From: CAVQXR01 sp963717955
GTDB taxonomy: Bacteria; Actinomycetota; Thermoleophilia; Gaiellales; Gaiellaceae
Direction of reading: 5' to 3'
Assembly (NCBI GenBank): GCA_963717955.1
Contig: CAVQXR010000001.1
Coordinates: 1,674,001 to 1,738,000, forward strand
Length of the DNA stretch: 64,000 nt
A program made the translations under genes and the position numbers. Positions 16,744-24,454 of the stretch are shown here, piece after piece (within the stretch, counting starts at the first letter, position 1; each line of letters begins with the position of its first letter). The notes under the pieces are model-generated. The model worked only from the letters and a program-made list of their open reading frames with translations, was not told the origin of the DNA and ran no database searches.

Positions 16744-17422
16744 TGGCGCCGGCCAGGCCCGCGTAGGCGCCGTCGATGTCGTCGGAGAAGAAGATCGCGC
16801 TGCCGGCCACGATCAGGTCGGCGCCCGCCGCGGCGACGTCGCGCACGTTCCCGGCCGTGATGCCGCCGTCGACCTGGATGAGCCGGTCGGGCCCGACGAG
16901 CTCTCGAAGGCGCCGGATCCGGGCCAGCGACCCGGGCAGGAAGGTCTGTCCTGACCAGCCCGGATACACCGTCATGCAGACGACGAGATCCGCTCCGTGG
17001 GAGGCCGCCGCGATCCGCTCGAGCGGCGTGTCGGGGTTGCACGCGACGCCGACGCCGAGGCCGTGCTCCCGGGCGAGCGCGACCGCCGCCCGGGGATCGT
17101 CCACCGCCTCGACGTGGAACGTGACGCTGTCTCCGCCCGCCTCCGCTACCTGCGGGAAGTGGGACGTCGGAGCCTCGACCATCAGATGGCAGTCGAGCCG
17201 GCCGCCCCTGTCGTGCACCGCCGGGGCAACCGATCGGACGACGATCGGGCCGATCGTGACGGGGGTGATGAAATGCCCGTCGCCGATGTCGACGTGGAAG
17301 ATCCGGGCACCTGCGTCGAGCAGCGAGCCGATCTGCTCCCCGAGGCGGAGGAAGTCCGCCGCGTAGATCGACGGCTCGATCTCGACGCCGCGCGTCGGGT
17401 CGCTCCAGGGCATCGCGCTCAT
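16736..17422 (-). CDS. rpe: Ribulose-phosphate 3-epimerase
   Basis: Pentose-phosphate enzyme interconverting ribulose-5-P and xylulose-5-P; ribulose-5-P is also the RibB substrate. 228 residues, TIM barrel with EPSIYAADFLRLGEQI, HVDIGDGHFITPVTIGP (metal ligands), DCHLMVEAP, MTVYPGWSGQTF and QVDGGITAGNV. The canonical HxMDGxFVPN is slightly changed to HVDIGDGHFITP, as in related actinobacterial enzymes. It lies 1 bp from rsmB and overlaps ribD. Confidence 0.96.
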   Translation of the reverse strand: MSAMPWSDPTRGVEIEPSIYAADFLRLGEQIGSLLDAGARIFHVDIGDGHFITPVTIGPIVVRSVAPAVHDRGGRLDCHLMVEAPTSHFPQVAEAGGDSVTFHVEAVDDPRAAVALAREHGLGVGVACNPDTPLERIAAASHGADLVVCMTVYPGWSGQTFLPGSLARIRRLRELVGPDRLIQVDGGITAGNVRDVAAAGADLIVAGSAIFFSDDIDGAYAGLAGAIA

Positions 17423-17423
17423 C

Positions 17424-18686
17424 TTATGGACGGCGCATGCGGGCGACGAAGAACCCCGACGTCCGGTGGCGACTCGGCAGCGTGAGGAGGAACTCGGGCC
17501 GGCTCGGGTGCCGGAAGCGAGGCCAGTCGGCCCCGAGATCGTCGCACGGGAGCCCCAGCGCGTCGACCACGTCCTGGTTCTCGATCGAGCTCATCGTGCA
17601 GACCGCGTACGTGATCGTCCCGCCGGCCCGCACGCGTGCCGCTGCTGCCCGCAGCAGGTCGAGCTGGACGCCCGCGAGCGGCTGCGCGCGCCAGCGCTGA
17701 TCCGGCCTGGACGCGAGCGTTCCGAGGCCCGAGCAGGGCGCGTCGACGAGCGCGCGGTCGAACCCCGTCAGCTCGGGGGGCAGCGCGGTCCCGTCCGCGC
17801 AGACGACACGCACGTTCGCCGCGCCCAGGCGGGCGACCGTCGCCTCGAGCTCTCGCGCGCGCCCCGGGTGGCGCTCGACGGCCACGACCTCGCCCTCGAG
17901 CTGCGTCGCCTTCCCGCCCGGCGCTGCGCACAGGTCGAGGACCCGCTCCCCGGGCTTCGAGCCGACGGCGAGCCCCGCGAGCTGGGAGCCCCGACTCTGG
18001 GGCCAGGCGAGCCCCTGCACGAGCCAGTCGTCCGGGATCCGGTCGACGACCAGGGCATCGAGCAGATCGGGGTCGGTCGCGCCGGCGAGCACCGTGCGCT
18101 CCGGGATCCGTCGCCGATTGAGCCGCACGGCCCGCTCGGGCGCCCTGTTCTGCGCCCGCATCAGCTCGAGCGCCTCCGCGCGCCCGAGATCGCGCCACCA
18201 CGTCTCGGCGATCCAGTCCGGATAGGAGTGCCGCAGGGCCGCCTCACCCGCGGTGCCCTCGGGCAGGCCGTCGAGGAGGTCACGAAGGCCAACGGTGAGC
18301 CGCCGCATGACCGCGTTCGTGAACCCCACGGCGCGTTCGAGCCGGGCGCCCCGGACGAGCTCCACCGTCTCGTCGACGGCGGCGTGGACGGGCACGCTGT
18401 CGAGGAACGCGAGCTGGTAGGCGCCGAGACGAAGCGCCGCGCGCACGGCGGGGTCGAGGCGGCGGACCGGGCGCCGCCCGAGCGCCTCGATCGCGTGGTC
18501 GAGCGTACGGACGCGCTGCACCGCGCCGTAGGAGAGCCGCATCGCGAACGCCCGGTCCCGGTCATCGAGCCCGGCCCCATCCGCCTCGCTCCGGAGCGCA
18601 CGGTCTGCATACGCGCCTTCCTCGAACACGCGCACGAGCACGCGGAGCGCGACGGCACGCGCAGTGTGCGCGGGCTCGTCGTTCAC
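17424..18686 (-). CDS. rsmB: 16S rRNA (cytosine-967-C5)-methyltransferase RsmB
   Basis: About 420 residues from the GTG at 18686 (an in-frame start at 18737 would add 17). The N-terminal NusB-like RNA-binding domain covers about residues 10-150 (RAVALRVLVRVFEEGAYADR) and the C-terminal Sun/Nol1 methyltransferase follows. SAM motif VLDLCAAPGGKATQLE, catalytic VDAPCSGLGTLASRPD and the second cysteine in YAVCTMSSIENQDVV are present. GGGGAACC precedes the chosen GTG. It sits in the usual def-fmt-rsmB order. Confidence 0.95.
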   Translation of the reverse strand: MNDEPAHTARAVALRVLVRVFEEGAYADRALRSEADGAGLDDRDRAFAMRLSYGAVQRVRTLDHAIEALGRRPVRRLDPAVRAALRLGAYQLAFLDSVPVHAAVDETVELVRGARLERAVGFTNAVMRRLTVGLRDLLDGLPEGTAGEAALRHSYPDWIAETWWRDLGRAEALELMRAQNRAPERAVRLNRRRIPERTVLAGATDPDLLDALVVDRIPDDWLVQGLAWPQSRGSQLAGLAVGSKPGERVLDLCAAPGGKATQLEGEVVAVERHPGRARELEATVARLGAANVRVVCADGTALPPELTGFDRALVDAPCSGLGTLASRPDQRWRAQPLAGVQLDLLRAAAARVRAGGTITYAVCTMSSIENQDVVDALGLPCDDLGADWPRFRHPSRPEFLLTLPSRHRTSGFFVARMRRP

Positions 18687-18876
18687 GGCGCGGTTCCCCT
18701 CGCGGTTCCCCTCCCAGGGTGGGGACCCACCACCCACCTCGGCCTCAGGCTATCCGGGAAAAACGCGCATGTCCGTGACCCGGTGCGTCGGATCCGTCGC
18801 GGATGTGAGTCGATTCGCACCGGTTCTCGCCGCCGGGGCGTTCGGCGGGTCGCCGCCCGGACCGCGGGAGCGATGC

Positions 18877-19689
18877 TCACGGGCGCAGGCCACGCAGGTA
18901 CTCGGCCGCGGTCATCCGCCGCCCTCCGTCCGGCTGTACCTCGAGCAGCTCGACCTCGCCGGCGACGAGCAGCGCCCCCGGCCCGGCGGGGCAGGCGCGC
19001 CACACGGTCAGTATCCGGCCCCCGAGCTCACCTCTGGCGCCGATGTGCGGGGAGAGCGCCCGCACGCGGTCGACGACGGCCCGGGCCGGCTTGCTCCAGT
19101 CGAGCTGCCGATCAGCCGCGGAGATCTTCGCCGCGTAGGTGACGCCGTCGGCAGGCTGGAGCGTGAACACCGGCGCCGCGAGCACGCCGTCGAGCAACTC
19201 CACCGCGAGCGGTGCCGCCCGGGCGTACACCTCGCCCGCACTGTCGTCCGGGCCGATCAGGAACGAGCGCTGCGCGGCGATCGGCCCCGCATCCAGCTCC
19301 TCGGTCGTGCGATGGATCGTCACGCCCGTCTCGGTGTCACCGGCCATGATCGCCCGCTCCACCGGTGCCGCGCCGCGCCACCGTGGCAGGAGGGACGGGT
19401 GGACGTTCAGCCAGAGCCGCCGCTCGAGCAACCGGGTCGGGATCCGAGCGCCATAGGCGCAGACGACGACGGTGCCCGCCGTGCCCGGAGCGTCGTCCAG
19501 GCGCTCGGGCTGGGCGACGTGGAGCCCGAGACGGGCAGCCGTTTCCTTCGCCGGCGACGATCCGATCCGTCGCCCGCGCCCCTTCGGCCGATCGGGCCGG
19601 GTCAGCACGACATCGATCTCGTGTCGCTCCGCAAGCCCCTCGAGGACGGCGGCGCCGAACGCCGCGGTGGCGGCGACGGCTAGGAGCAC
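18877..19689 (-). CDS. fmt: Methionyl-tRNA formyltransferase
   Basis: Formylates initiator Met-tRNA; works with the deformylase encoded upstream. 270 residues, shorter than the usual 305-320, mainly in the C-terminal tRNA-binding domain. Catalytic NVHPSLLPRWRGAAP (Asn and His) and the aspartate in EELDAGPI are present. The N-terminal GTPEFA loop reads AATAAFG. The GTG start at 19689 touches the end of hairpin repeat B (TAGTG), so the repeat forms the immediate upstream region and any ribosome site. Confidence 0.93.
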   Translation of the reverse strand: MLLAVAATAAFGAAVLEGLAERHEIDVVLTRPDRPKGRGRRIGSSPAKETAARLGLHVAQPERLDDAPGTAGTVVVCAYGARIPTRLLERRLWLNVHPSLLPRWRGAAPVERAIMAGDTETGVTIHRTTEELDAGPIAAQRSFLIGPDDSAGEVYARAAPLAVELLDGVLAAPVFTLQPADGVTYAAKISAADRQLDWSKPARAVVDRVRALSPHIGARGELGGRILTVWRACPAGPGALLVAGEVELLEVQPDGGRRMTAAEYLRGLRP

Positions 19690-19690
19690 T

Positions 19691-19854
19691 AGTGGTCTCT
19701 CCGGGAAGTCCGGGGCGCATTCGCCGGCGAAAACCGAGCAGGCCTAGGACGCAGGGAGCCCCGATACCAGGAGGTATCGGGGCGACCGAGGACACGGGCA
19801 TGCGAAGTGTTTGCAGCCGCGCGAAGGGGTCGCGGACTTCCCGGAGAGACCACT
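19691..19854. repeat. 164-bp hairpin repeat, copy 2 (variant B, def-fmt)
   Basis: Divergent member of the hairpin family. Its termini are a perfect 21-bp inverted repeat (19691-19711 and 19834-19854). The apical stem GCCCCGATACC/GGTATCGGGGC (19758-19768, 19773-19783, loop AGGA) is perfectly paired but has a sequence different from the other copies. The flanking internal loop AGGACGCAGGGAG and GACCGAGGACACGG is kept. Ends and apex have thus changed together on both sides while the loop is conserved. Confidence 0.85.
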
Positions 19855-19855
19855 A

Positions 19856-20019
19856 CTGGTCTCTCCGGGAAGTGGGGTGCTGTTCCTGGCGCGCGAAAAG
19901 CAAGCCAGACAAGGACGCAGGGAGCGCCAGTATGCGGGCATATTGGCGCGACCGAGGACGCGGTCTGGCGCCGCCTTGCAGCCGCCAGCACCGTGCCGTG
20001 TTCCTCGGACGGTGCACTA
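19856..20019. repeat. 164-bp hairpin repeat, copy 3 (hybrid, def-fmt)
   Basis: Directly abuts copy 2. The left end reads CTGGTCTCTCCGGGAAGT like variant B, but the body and right end (GCCAGAC/GTCTGGC arm, TCGGACGGTGCACTA) are variant A, so the outermost ends do not pair. Apical stem GCGCCAGTATG/CATATTGGCGC contains one G-T pair. It looks like a recombinant between the two variants. Confidence 0.8.
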
Positions 20020-20020
20020 G

Positions 20021-20044
20021 CTAGTGCTCCGCCCCGACCACTAG
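20021..20044. repeat. Short palindrome at the def stop codon
   Basis: 24 bp bounded by CTAG on each side; the inner 20 bp (AGTGCTCCGCCCCGACCACT) is an imperfect palindrome. Its ends (AGTGCTCC, GACCACTA) resemble the ends of the 164-bp repeats, and it contains the TAG stop codon of def. It may be a remnant or a minimal member of the family. Confidence 0.5.
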
Positions 20045-20622
20045 ATGGGCCCGAGAACGGGCTCGGGGCGGAGCCGGCGGAGCGCCTCGCGCCGCTGCTC
20101 GGGTGACGTGCGGTCGATGATCAGCACGCCGTCGAGGTGGTCGATCTCGTGCTGGATGACCCGGGCCTCGAGCCCCTCCACCTCGAGCCGGAGCGGCTCG
20201 CCGTCGACCGACACGGCTTCGACGGCGACCCGGACGGGACGCTCGACCTCTACGGTGACCTCGGCCGCTCCGAGTGAGAGGCAGCCCTCGTCCGTCGTCT
20301 CGGACTCGTCACCGTGCTCGATCACCCGCGCGTTGCAGAGGACGACGGGATCGTCCTCCTCGTCCGCCTGGTGGACCAGGACGCGCTGGAGCACCCCGAT
20401 CTGCGGAGCCGCGAGACCAATCCCGCGCGAGGCCGTCATGATCCGCACCATCCGGTCGACGAGCGCGCGCAGCGCCTCGTCGAAGACCGTCACGTCATGC
20501 GTCTGCATCCGCAGCACGGGGTCGGGGAACTGCCGGACGTTCGTCAGGATGTGCCGCATCCGCTCGGCCCGGTCCTCGATCCCCTCGCGGCTGCTCTCGA
20601 CCTGCTCCTCGACGTCCGTCAT
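20041..20622 (-). CDS. def: Peptide deformylase
   Basis: Removes the formyl group from nascent proteins. 193 residues with all three metal-site motifs: GIGLAAPQIG, EGCLSL (cysteine ligand) and QHEIDHLDG (two histidines and the glutamate). About 25 extra charged residues precede the family core (MRHILTNVRQFPDPVL); the internal ATG there could be an alternative start. It follows priA by 27 bp and ends at a small palindrome. Confidence 0.95.
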   Translation of the reverse strand: MTDVEEQVESSREGIEDRAERMRHILTNVRQFPDPVLRMQTHDVTVFDEALRALVDRMVRIMTASRGIGLAAPQIGVLQRVLVHQADEEDDPVVLCNARVIEHGDESETTDEGCLSLGAAEVTVEVERPVRVAVEAVSVDGEPLRLEVEGLEARVIQHEIDHLDGVLIIDRTSPEQRREALRRLRPEPVLGPI

Positions 20623-20649
20623 GGGGTGATTCTAACCGCCGCCCGGAGC

Positions 20650-22575
20650 TCACAGGCTCTGGGGATCCACGTCGACGACGGCCGCGAGCCCGTCTCGGCG
20701 CATCCCGCGCGAGGCGGCCGCGAGCATGCGGCGAGCCTGTCCGGCGACGGCCCGGGGATCGTCGACCTTCACGAGCAGCTGGGCGCGATACCGGCCGCGC
20801 AGGCGGAAGAGCGGCGCGGGCCCGAGCAGCTCGTGATCGCCCGGAACGGCGGCAAGCGCCTCCCTGAGCTCGGTCAGGAGCGCGATCGGCCCGGCCGCGG
20901 AGCCACCGCTCGCCACCATGCGGATCAGCCTCCGAAACGGCGGATAGCCGAGCTCCCGCCGCCGCTCCAGCTCGCCGGCGAGGAACTCGGCGACGGCATG
21001 GCGAGCGGCGAGCGCGATCGGCCTCGCGTCGGGCATGAACGTCTGGACGACCACCCGGCCCTCGCGATCGCGACCGCTTCGTCCCGCGAGCTGGGTCAGC
21101 AGCTGGAACGTGCGCTCCTCGGCGCGGAAGTCCGGCATCGCGAGCCCGAGATCCGCGTCGACGACGGCGGCCAGCGTGACGCCGCCGAAATGATGGCCCT
21201 TGGCGACCATCTGCGTTCCCAGGAGGATCGCGCTTCGCTCCGCGGCGAACCGTTCGAGGATCCCGGCGTGGTCTCCCTCGGCAGCGGTGTCCGCGTCGAG
21301 CCGCAGCAGCGGGAGCGACGGGAAGCGCTCCGCCAGGTCCTGCTCGAGCCGTTCCGTGCCCGCACCGATCCGGGCGATCTCCGAGGAGCCGCATGCCGGA
21401 CACACGGGCGGAGCGGGCTCGACGCGCCCGCAGTGGTGACAGTGGAGCCGCCGGTCGGCATGGAGCACGAGCGCCACGTCGCAGGACGGGCAACGCCCGG
21501 TCCGCCCGCAGCCCCGGCAGTGCAGGGCCGCGGCGAGCCCACGGCGGTTGACGAGCAGGATGCCCTTCTCGCCACGCTCGACCACGCGGGAGAGCTCCGT
21601 CAGCAGCGGTGCCGAAAGCGGGTAGCCGCCCTCCCTCCTCAGATCGACGACCCGCACGCGCGGCAGCGGCCTCCCGAGCCGGCGCCCGAGCTCGAGACGC
21701 GGCAGCCGGGCCCAGCTCTCGGGCCGGGGAGTCGCCGTGCCGAAGACGACCGCCGCGCCCTCGAGGGACGCACGCTTCAGGGCCACGGCCCGCGCGTCGT
21801 AGCGCGGGTCGGAGTCCTGCTTGTAGGAGGAATCGTGCTCCTCGTCGACGCAGATCACCCCGAGTCGCGACACCGGTGCGAACACGGCCGAGCGGGCGCC
21901 GACGACGATCGGCGTCTCGCCTGCTGCGATCCGCGCCCGCTCGTCGCGGCGCTGCGCCTCCGTGAGGCCGGAATGCACGACCGCGACGCGGTCGCCGAAC
22001 CGGTCGCGAAACCGGGAGACCGCCTGAGGGGTGAGCGCGATCTCGGGGACGAGCACGACGGCCCCGAGGCCTCGCTCGAGCGCCTCGGCACAGGCTCGCA
22101 GATAGACCTCCGTCTTGCCGCTCCCGGTCTCCCCGACGAGGAGGAACCGCCCGCCACGGCCGATCGCGGCGATGACCACGCCGAGAGCTGCATCCTGCTC
22201 CGCGGTGAGGCGTTCGGGGCGCTGCTCACCGGGCAGCGCCGCGACCCGGGGCCGCCGCGGCGGACCGCGGCGGCGTCGCTCGGCCGGCGCAACGAGGGCC
22301 AGGGCCCGGGCGGCGGTCGATCCGTACGTCTCGGCGACCCAGAGCGCGAGGTCGACGAGCGAGGAGGGCACGTGCCCGAGGGCGGCGCTCACGGCCACCG
22401 GCTCCACGCCCTCCGGCGCCTTCTCGGTCAGCTCGACGACCACCCCGCGCCGCCGGGAGCGCCCGAACGGGATCGAGACCACGTCTCCCCGAGCCAGCCC
22501 GTCACCCAGGTAGGTGAACGGGCGGTCGAGGGCTCGAGTCGAGACGAGCGGCACGACGGCGGCATACCGGGCCAT
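20650..22575 (-). CDS. priA: Primosomal protein N' (PriA)
   Basis: Replication-restart helicase, 641 residues. The 3'-DNA-binding domain is at the N-terminus; the Walker A GETGSGKTEVYLRA, DEEH box VDEEHDSSYKQ and helicase motifs (LLTQLAGRSGRDREG) are intact, unlike the degenerate PriA of some actinobacteria. The zinc region has paired cysteines (CRGCGRTGRCPSC and CHHCG, CPACG). A TAGTCT box lies 7 nt before the ATG, probably the main promoter of the priA-def-fmt-rsmB-rpe-rib operon. Confidence 0.96.
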   Translation of the reverse strand: MARYAAVVPLVSTRALDRPFTYLGDGLARGDVVSIPFGRSRRRGVVVELTEKAPEGVEPVAVSAALGHVPSSLVDLALWVAETYGSTAARALALVAPAERRRRGPPRRPRVAALPGEQRPERLTAEQDAALGVVIAAIGRGGRFLLVGETGSGKTEVYLRACAEALERGLGAVVLVPEIALTPQAVSRFRDRFGDRVAVVHSGLTEAQRRDERARIAAGETPIVVGARSAVFAPVSRLGVICVDEEHDSSYKQDSDPRYDARAVALKRASLEGAAVVFGTATPRPESWARLPRLELGRRLGRPLPRVRVVDLRREGGYPLSAPLLTELSRVVERGEKGILLVNRRGLAAALHCRGCGRTGRCPSCDVALVLHADRRLHCHHCGRVEPAPPVCPACGSSEIARIGAGTERLEQDLAERFPSLPLLRLDADTAAEGDHAGILERFAAERSAILLGTQMVAKGHHFGGVTLAAVVDADLGLAMPDFRAEERTFQLLTQLAGRSGRDREGRVVVQTFMPDARPIALAARHAVAEFLAGELERRRELGYPPFRRLIRMVASGGSAAGPIALLTELREALAAVPGDHELLGPAPLFRLRGRYRAQLLVKVDDPRAVAGQARRMLAAASRGMRRDGLAAVVDVDPQSL

Positions 22576-22582
22576 CCGGGCC

Positions 22583-22588
22583 AGACTA
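22583..22588 (-). promoter_or_regulatory. Putative -10 box of priA
   Basis: TAGTCT on the minus strand, 7 nt before the priA ATG. It is divergent from the dtxR-type box at 22607-22612, so the two promoters share a 46-bp intergenic region. Confidence 0.5.
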
Positions 22589-22606
22589 GCGACCGCGGCC
22601 GGCCGC

Positions 22607-22612
22607 TAAGAT
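22607..22612 (+). promoter_or_regulatory. Putative -10 box of the DtxR-family gene
   Basis: TAAGAT on the plus strand, 9 nt before the ATG at 22622. Leaderless arrangement; no operator palindrome was recognised. Confidence 0.45.
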
Positions 22613-22621
22613 GGTCGCGGG

Positions 22622-23308
22622 ATGGCGCAGGGCCACTCGATCGACACCTATCTCGAGACCGTCTACTTCCTCGCCTTCCCGGTCGGCGAGTACGGGCCGG
22701 TCGTGAAGGACTCCCCGGCGCTCGCGGCCAGGGTCGCCGACATGCTCGGCGTCTCCCGCCCGTCCGCCGGCGAGATGCTCAAGCGCCTCGAGGCCGACGG
22801 GCTCGTCGAGCGCGGCGAGCGGAAGGAGGTCATCCTCACCCCGGCAGGCCGGGCCGCCGCGGAGCGGGTGATCCGCAAGCATCGGCTGATCGAGTGCTTC
22901 CTGACCGACTTCCTCGGCTACACGGGCGCGGAGGCCCACGTCCACGCGGACGAGCTCGCGGACACCTTCACCGACGACATGGTGGAGCGGATCGCCGAGC
23001 GCCTCGGTGATCCGAGCCGGTGCCCACACGGCTGGCCGGTCGACCCCGCGGTGGAGCAGGCAGAAAACCGTGAGCTGACCGCGCTCGCCGACCTCGAGGA
23101 GGGCGCCCGGGCGACGATCGTCCGCCTGGCCGAGCACGACGGCGACCTCCTGCACTGGTTCTACGACGAGGGCTTCGTCCCGGGGACGGAGGTCGAGGTC
23201 AAGTCGGCTCAGCCCGCGGCCGGCCAGGTCGTGATCGTGGTCGATGGCCGGCAGCGCGCGATCGGCGAGCGGGCCGCCGCGGGCCTGTTCGTTCGCCGCG
23301 CGGCCTGA
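22622..23308 (+). CDS. DtxR/MntR-family metal-dependent regulator
   Basis: 228-residue transcription regulator. Residues about 1-65 are a winged helix (LAARVADMLGVSRPSAGEML is the recognition region). Residues about 70-145 form the metal-binding dimer domain with HRLIECFLTD, EAHVHADELADTF and CPHGWPVDP. The C-terminal about 75 residues are an FeoA/SH3-like domain. Known family: DtxR/IdeR (iron) or MntR (manganese) repressors; the three-domain form suggests an IdeR-type sensor, but the metal cannot be read from the sequence. It stands alone on the plus strand between priA and gpsA. Confidence 0.9.
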   Translation: MAQGHSIDTYLETVYFLAFPVGEYGPVVKDSPALAARVADMLGVSRPSAGEMLKRLEADGLVERGERKEVILTPAGRAAAERVIRKHRLIECFLTDFLGYTGAEAHVHADELADTFTDDMVERIAERLGDPSRCPHGWPVDPAVEQAENRELTALADLEEGARATIVRLAEHDGDLLHWFYDEGFVPGTEVEVKSAQPAAGQVVIVVDGRQRAIGERAAAGLFVRRAA

Positions 23309-23328
23309 GCTCTGAGGGACGGCCGGCC

Positions 23329-24285
23329 CTACTCGGCGGTCGGCTCGCGGGCCATCAGGCCGGCCACCAGCGCGAGCGGGTCCATCCCGTCGATGACCGC
23401 GCAGGCGGCTCCGGTGATCGGCAGCTCGATGCCCGCACGACGGCCGAGCTCGCGGAGCACCGGGGCGATCGTGAGCCCCTCGGCGACCATTCCGAGCTCG
23501 CGCTCGGCCTCGGCCGGAGTGAGGCCCTGCACGAGCAGTTCGCCGGCGCGGCGGTTGCGGCTGTAGCGGCTCCAGCAGGTGACGACGAGGTCGCCCATCC
23601 CGGCCAGGCCCGAGAACGTCTCCGCCCGTGCCCCGAACGCCTCTCCGAGGCGGGCCATCTCACGAAGCCCGCGACTCACCAGGCCCGCCTTCGCGTTGTC
23701 GCCGAGGCGGAGCCCGTCGACTCCGCCGGCCGCGAGGGCGATGACGTTCTTCGCCGCCCCGCAGAGCTCGACCCCGGCGAGGTCATCGTTCACGTAGACG
23801 CGAAAGAGCGGGGAGATCAGCGCTTGCTGGAGGTCGGCGGCAAGGCCGGGATCCTCGCTCGCCACGACCGTGGCCGCGGGCAGGCCCTTCGCGATCTCCT
23901 CGGCGTGATTCGGGCCCGAGAGCACGGCGACCCGGCTTCCGGTGATGAGCGTGGACAGCCGCGCGCCGCTCGCAGGGTCGAGGCCCTTCGTGAGGACGAG
24001 CACCGGCGCAGGCCCCGAGAGCCGGGCGGCGACCTCCACGAAGCCACGGCTCGGCACCGCCATGACGACGAGATCGGCACCGGCGATCGGCGCCTCCGAG
24101 ATGCTGGTGGCCCGGATCCCCGCCAGGTCGACGTCGCGCAGGTAGCGCGGGTTGTGGCCGCTCGCGGCGATCACCCGCGCCTGCTCGGGATCCCGGCACG
24201 CGAGCGTCACCTCGTGTCCCCGCGCGCGCAGGAGCGTGGAGAACACCGTTCCCCAGGACCCGCCTCCGACGACGACCACGCGCAT
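23329..24285 (-). CDS. gpsA: Glycerol-3-phosphate dehydrogenase [NAD(P)+]
   Basis: Makes sn-glycerol-3-phosphate for phospholipids. 318 residues: Rossmann motif VVVGGGSWGTVFSTLL, the SGPNHAEEIAKGLPAA segment, catalytic lysine region GAAKNVIALAAGGVDGL, and TCWSRYSRNRRAGELL. The ATG at 24285 lies 6 nt from the end of hairpin repeat copy 4, so the repeat replaces the normal leader. It is fed by the same phospholipid pathway as plsC and plsX in this window. Confidence 0.96.
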   Translation of the reverse strand: MRVVVVGGGSWGTVFSTLLRARGHEVTLACRDPEQARVIAASGHNPRYLRDVDLAGIRATSISEAPIAGADLVVMAVPSRGFVEVAARLSGPAPVLVLTKGLDPASGARLSTLITGSRVAVLSGPNHAEEIAKGLPAATVVASEDPGLAADLQQALISPLFRVYVNDDLAGVELCGAAKNVIALAAGGVDGLRLGDNAKAGLVSRGLREMARLGEAFGARAETFSGLAGMGDLVVTCWSRYSRNRRAGELLVQGLTPAEAERELGMVAEGLTIAPVLRELGRRAGIELPITGAACAVIDGMDPLALVAGLMAREPTAE

Positions 24286-24290
24286 CACGA

Positions 24291-24454
24291 GTGCGCCGTC
24301 CGGGGAATGTGGTGCGGTTTCTGGCGCGCGAAAGGCAAGCCAGACAAGGACGCAGGGAGCGCCAATATGCAGGCATATTGGCGCGACTGAGGACACGGTC
24401 TGGCGCCGCCTTGCAGCCGCCAGCACCGTGCCGTGTTCCCCGGACGGTGCACTA
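24291..24454. repeat. 164-bp hairpin repeat, copy 4 (der-gpsA)
   Basis: The most regular variant A copy. Ends GTGCGCCGTCCGGGGA and TCCCCGGACGGTGCAC pair at 15 of 16 positions. Apical stem GCGCCAATATG/CATATTGGCGC (24359-24369, 24374-24384, loop CAGG) is perfect. Inner arms CCAGAC/GTCTGG, GCAAG/CTTGC, TGGCG/CGCCA and GGTGC/GCACC are all present. The right edge CACTA supplies the TAG stop of der. Confidence 0.88.

Noticed and set aside
24291..24454. Short peptides read from the hairpin repeats (for example MLAAARRRQTASS...)
   Set aside because: Similar frames occur in three copies only because the DNA is repeated; variant B does not keep the peptide although it keeps the RNA structure.
15593..24454. 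Insertion sequences or transposase remnants
   Set aside because: No transposase frame and no clear target-site duplication around the 164-bp repeats; a non-autonomous element remains possible but is not shown.
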